The position numbers and the translations under genes are program-made. The notes under the pieces are model-generated. The model was not told the origin of the DNA, did no database searches, and saw only the letters and a program-made list of their open reading frames with translations. Positions 60,314-64,000 of a DNA stretch of 64,000 bases are shown here, piece after piece. Every line of letters starts with the position of its first letter. The stretch's first letter is position 1. Origin of the DNA: Icerya purchasi (lineage: Eukaryota; Arthropoda; Insecta; Hemiptera; Monophlebidae); the NCBI GenBank assembly GCA_039619475.1, contig CM077115.1, positions 60,518,864 to 60,582,863 on the forward strand. The letters are read 5' to 3'.

Positions 60314-62202
60314 ACGATAATGTCGGCAAGGGACAATGAAGAAAAAAGGATCTGGTCTTTTAGAGGACAGTTTTTTTGTTCACTTTGTTAATTGTTCATC
60401 GATAGTCAGACCCATCTTCGTTATTTTTTACGATGACACTGATGCGACCGAGAATATATCCTTCTTTCTTACACATATACATACTCTCTCACTCACTTTT
60501 CATATTATGAGACTTTAAAGCTTTTCAAGTGAACTTTCCCAAAATTTTCTTTCACACAAACCTTCTCCTGGCAATAACGAATACAATAAAAAAAAAAATT
60601 AACCAATTCGGTGCAGTCGTTCGCAAGTTATGGACGTACATACATTAAGACGATTCATTTTTATATATATAGATGTAATACTAAAAACTAACCCGAATTA
60701 CATAATTTTTCAGTGAAATAGGTTTAGAGTAAAAGATTACAAATATTATATTACCTTCGTAACAGCTAACGATTAATTTTATATCACTTGCGCAGTATTA
60801 ATCAAACCAAGAATGTTCCTTTTTTTTTAATTTCGTTTTTTTTTTTTTCGAATTCACTAGAAAATTGTAGAGTAATATTAAAAAATTAACTTTCAATTAA
60901 ACTTTTTTGAGGGTATATTTTTACTAAACGAAAAGAAAACAAGGAAAAAACGAAACAAAAAAGTGGTTCAACGAGAACTCCTTTGCGATTAGATTTGATT
61001 TCCTCCTTTATAAACTCGTGGAATACTGCTTTACAAAACGCTTAGAATTTTCAGAAAGTTCATTTCTTCGGAAGTTTCATGTAAATATATATTTAATTAA
61101 GGCCCTGTTCAAGCACTACTGTAGCGTCTGCGAATTTTAAAAATTATTTATTATATTATTATTTGTTCTATGTTTAGTTTTAATCTATTTTTTATTGTAA
61201 CGCGCCGAGAGGTTGTCCGGTTATAGTGTGGAGCGCGAGTGTGTGCGTCTGTGTTAATTGCGGGAAGATAGCGCTGCGTAAATGAATACGCTGCTTTCGT
61301 CAGATAAAGATCCAGTGCTCTGTCGAGACAGCTAAATGATATCGACGATAAGAAGAATAAATGATAATGGGAACTATGTGTACTTTTGTCTATTGTCAGC
61401 GCTAGGTATTGCCGCGATAGAAATGATAACGTCTTCTTTGTTTAAGATTCAGCGATTGCGGTTGATTTTCGTTATGTTTCGCTAACTTTTTCCAATAATC
61501 ACGATTGTTTTGCAGTTAAGTCTTGTTCACGTTTTATTTTCCTGGTTATATCGATATATCGCATATGAACAACATCGATTTTACCTCGTGCCGAGTTCGT
61601 TTCATTAAAATTCAGAAATTCGTTGTTAGTAAAATAATAAAAGCTTCGTTATTGTAATCCTGTGTACACGTTATTTTCTTGCTAAAAAGCATATAAAAAG
61701 GTGTGAGGCCTATCCTCACTAGCGCCCGGAAATATCCCCGGAAACATCGAACAGGTTGTAAGACCGAATTTATTTCAATATACATTCACATACATATATA
61801 TATATATATTAATTACAACGTAATTCTTAGGTTACTCCAATTAGAAAAAATGTCCCAATTTTATGTAACGCAAAATGTCCCAAAAAATGTCCCAATTTTA
61901 TGTAACGTTTGTTATATTTTATAAGATTCTTGTTATTGTTATTTAAAAAATGTAACGAAATATGTAACGAAAAAATGTTTTAATTTTATATAATGAAAGT
62001 TAAATGTTAGGATAGAACTTTTGTGATTATGTTATTTTTTTTGCGTTGATACCAGTAAGAATTACGTTGTAAATTTTGATCATTTTATATAAAGTATAGA
62101 AGAGAAAGACAGAAATGAAAGCAAGAGAGGTCAAGGAGCAGGCCAAAATGGCCGAGTAAATATATATATATTGTATGTGTGTGTGTACTAAATGCGCAAC
62201 AT

Positions 62203-62492
62203 TTAACTCTTCCCAGCAACATTTTTATTAATAACAGAATTAAATCGATAAGAATATCCAGATGTTTTAGAATTTTTGTTAAATTCTAGAGCTATAAAGT
62301 CTACGCTATTATTACTCAAATTATATATGTAATTACATATATCCTCATAATCGTATTCCGAAAAATTTTTCAATAAAACCGATCTTCCGCTTTCGGCAGA
62401 ATCTTTTATTATCTGAATACGTTTTGCGGAATCATCTGGCAAATCTGTACATAAATCACCTTTAATGGTACGTAAAAACTGTTCTCCAACAC
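62203..62492 (-). CDS. Probable dynein heavy chain exon (AAA5 end)
   Basis: An acceptor (TTGTTTTAG) precedes 62,492. The frame reads VGEQFLRTIKGDLCTDLPDD, SAKRIQIIKDSAESGRSVLL, KNFSEYDYEDICNYIYNLSN, and ends SGYSYRFNSVINKN...KS with TAA at 62,203-62,205. The pattern fits, weakly, the dynein block WIK.....L.V......Y...IE.A...G..VLLEN..E.LDP...P.L....IRL.D....Y...FRF. In protein order it comes just before the exon at 56,940, and it lies upstream on the same strand, which supports it. However, the expected NPHY.PE stretch is missing and no donor before the TAA is convincing. It could instead be the last exon of an unknown gene. Confidence 0.42.
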
Positions 62493-62973
62493 CTAAAACA
62501 ATATTTTAATAAAATAATTAATTCTTCTACGATGGCAACCCTACGCTATATCGTTTTGTGTTGTATAAAGTTGCCGTAACATAGTATAATATGATATATA
62601 TATTGAATGAACATATAGAAATATTAAAGTAAGAATGTAAGAACAGAATGCCAGAAATATTAAGGTATGGTATATATTTTTAACTATTTGTTACCAATAT
62701 TATTTCTAATTTTAATCCCATTCTAAACGTATTGTAGTTCGTCGGACAAGACCGTTAAAAAATTATTTTGGTGATCGTTTTCTGACCGAATGTATTGATA
62801 TTCGATATGTATTATCTTATACCAGTGTTCAAATCTGAAATTAATTTTCGATGATATTTATTTCATTCTGGTTATCGGAAATATCGTCTTTTGTTCAGTT
62901 CGCGCCAACGCGCCCCGACTACGGTCAGAAATATTGAGCAGCAAGCGACTTATGTAAAATTCCATGTTGCTAG

Positions 62974-63007
<34 letters not shown>

Positions 63008-63029
63008 AATCGTGTATTCCTAAAAAAGT
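62493..63029. other. Spacer with CT microsatellite
   Basis: AT-rich. A CT array lies at 62,976-63,004. No further dynein exon was recognised here. Confidence 0.4.
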
Positions 63030-63044
63030 CATCGTGACATAGAA

Positions 63045-63430
63045 ATGCTGTTATTGTTGGATAAGTAGTTTACGCCATCTGTCATGAACACATTCACTGA
63101 AGCTTTTCTCGGTAAATTCTCGAATCCCTTCTGACCATCTTAGAGGTACACGGCCACTACCTCATTTTCCATACGGTTTCCCTTCGACGAAGAGCGTCTC
63201 CAGTTAGAGTAGGGTTTCTAAGTCGGTTAACTGTAATTTAGACGATAACTGGTCAATATAAGCTCTGAAAAAACCCTACGACTGTCTCATGCAATCGAAA
63301 CAAGACAAACACAACAAGTCTCGTCCAATTATCTCACTAGTAGAAATTCCCTATTTTGCCATCAGGATTTTTATTCAAGAGCTGGGATATGTCTTCTTAA
63401 ACAATGTGGCATTCTCTTTCTTTACTTAAA
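63045..63430 (-). mobile_element. LINE C-terminal tail fragment
   Basis: On the minus strand one frame reads GSGRVPLRWSEGIREFTEKS then FSECVHDRWRKLL (about 63,160-63,060). This matches the tail of many LINE proteins (GKRKRGRPP.RW.D.I......W......R..W..L). A preceding piece LFVEGKPYGK fits in a neighbouring frame. The upstream part to about 63,430 is too decayed to read. Confidence 0.55.
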
Positions 63431-63681
63431 TCGTTCCGATTTTTTTCTATTCTTTTTTTTTATACTTATCCCGTTGTCCAAGTTTATTTTTGCTGCTGGG
63501 CTGCACATAGTGATGAATGGGCGACATAGTGAGCACAATAACTCCCACATTAATTTCGTGTGTAATTTACGTCTTCTTTCCACACTCTAACTTTCTTAAT
63601 TTTTCTTTCTACACAAAGTCTTGCAACGATGTTAATATAATGCTAATAGTAGGCTTGGTAGCTGCAAACTAATTAGTTAAT

Positions 63682-63689
<8 letters not shown>

Positions 63690-63712
<23 letters not shown>

Positions 63713-63729
63713 GTGTATATACATATATA
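63690..63729. repeat. TA microsatellite at a Tc1-like end
   Basis: TA-rich run immediately next to the terminus of the Tc1/mariner-like element, like the arrangement at 42,842-42,872. Confidence 0.8.
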
Positions 63730-64000
63730 CTGGGTGGGCCAAAAGAACATCCCGAATTTTAAATGCTCGTCAAATAAAGACTAATATACTTACGGAAATG
63801 AAACAAACGTTGAAATACTTCAAAAAGAACGCCATTTATTGTACACTATTAGTTTTGAACAATACTCCGTATGAATAGTCACCATTTTGATTTTTACATT
63901 GTTGCAATCTTTCCTCAAAATTATGCATTACTTTTTTAAGAGTTGGTTTTTTAATCGCCGCAATTTCCTTCTGAATGGCCAATTTCATCTCGTCGGTTGT
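63730..64000 (-). mobile_element. Tc1/mariner-like element, 3' end (runs off the window)
   Basis: The terminus CTGGGTGGGCCAAAAG (63,730) sits next to TA. On the minus strand an open frame ends at 63,836: TDEMKLAIQKEIAAIKKPTL, then KKVMHNFEERLQQCKNQNGD and YSYGVLF. This is the C-terminal end of a Tc1/mariner-superfamily transposase (..LK..I......I....L..V..NF..RL..C....G.H...). No stop or shift is present in the 54 visible codons. The rest lies beyond the window. Confidence 0.75.

Larger units (their letters stand above)
58399..60673 (-). mobile_element. Helitron, 2.27 kb, both ends intact
   Basis: On the minus strand it begins TCTATATATATAAAAATG (60,673 downward) after a host A. It ends CGCCGGGGCAGCTAG at 58,399 before a host T. 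That is TC...CTAG inserted between A and T, as Helitrons do. A hairpin with stem GGCG/CGCC lies about 10 bp before CTAG. Inside is only the helicase half of RepHel. The rolling-circle Rep nuclease is absent, so it is not autonomous. It lies in the same transcriptional direction as the host dynein gene. Confidence 0.9.
56941..62202. other. Proposed dynein intron with Helitron
   Basis: About 5.3 kb between the two proposed dynein exons. It contains a Helitron at 58,399-60,673. The parts 56,941-58,398 and 60,674-62,202 are AT-rich without coding signal. Near 61,850-61,975 the motif AATGTCCCAATTTTATGTAACG is locally repeated with decay. Confidence 0.5.

Overview
The window looks like nuclear DNA of a repeat-rich insect. 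It is strongly AT-biased, its genes are split by GT-AG introns, and its host genes have clear animal or insect relatives. Four host loci can be supported. A secreted DM4/12-family protein lies on the + strand (12,176-20,908, four exons). A BRD7/BRD9-type bromodomain protein lies on the + strand (31,847-44,929, thirteen exons). Scattered exons of a divergent dynein heavy chain lie on the - strand (53,752-62,492, continuing beyond what I can trace). A possible zinc-finger first exon lies at 31,442-31,598. The species cannot be fixed from the sequence. The density and variety of transposons fit a medium-to-large insect genome, perhaps hemipteran, but that is only a guess.

Layout: 1-12 kb is a transposon graveyard. 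It holds pieces of non-LTR retrotransposons, three copies of a short hAT-type element with poly-G/poly-C tracts and 8-bp target duplications, and an internally deleted piggyBac element. 12-21 kb is the DM4/12 gene. Its long introns hold a mariner remnant, a short hAT-like element, a LINE endonuclease, a Harbinger-like deletion derivative and a LINE RNase H. 21-27 kb is a nest of two ZMYM1-like hAT transposases and an RTE-like LINE. 27-29.6 kb is a degenerate AT-rich tandem array with a period of about 140 bp, into which a tRNA-derived SINE has inserted with a clean duplication. 31.4-45 kb is the bromodomain gene with a housekeeping-type promoter (NRF1-like and DRE sites). 48.5-50.4 kb holds two pieces of a LINE with a restriction-like endonuclease. 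53.7-62.5 kb is the dynein gene; its introns contain LINE pieces and a 2.27-kb Helitron with precise ends. 63-64 kb holds a LINE tail and the 3' end of a Tc1/mariner-like transposase.

The host genes have no evident functional link: one is a chromatin reader, one a secreted protein and one a motor. The most notable points are these: (1) the bromodomain gene keeps a perfect reading frame over thirteen exons, but canonical splicing creates TAA at one junction; (2) the divergent dynein heavy chain has very long, transposon-filled introns; (3) the small hAT family carries complementary G and C homopolymers near its two ends; (4) the roughly 140-bp array has a SINE in it. I did not find a clearly new biochemical system; the novelty here is mostly in mobile elements and in gene structure.
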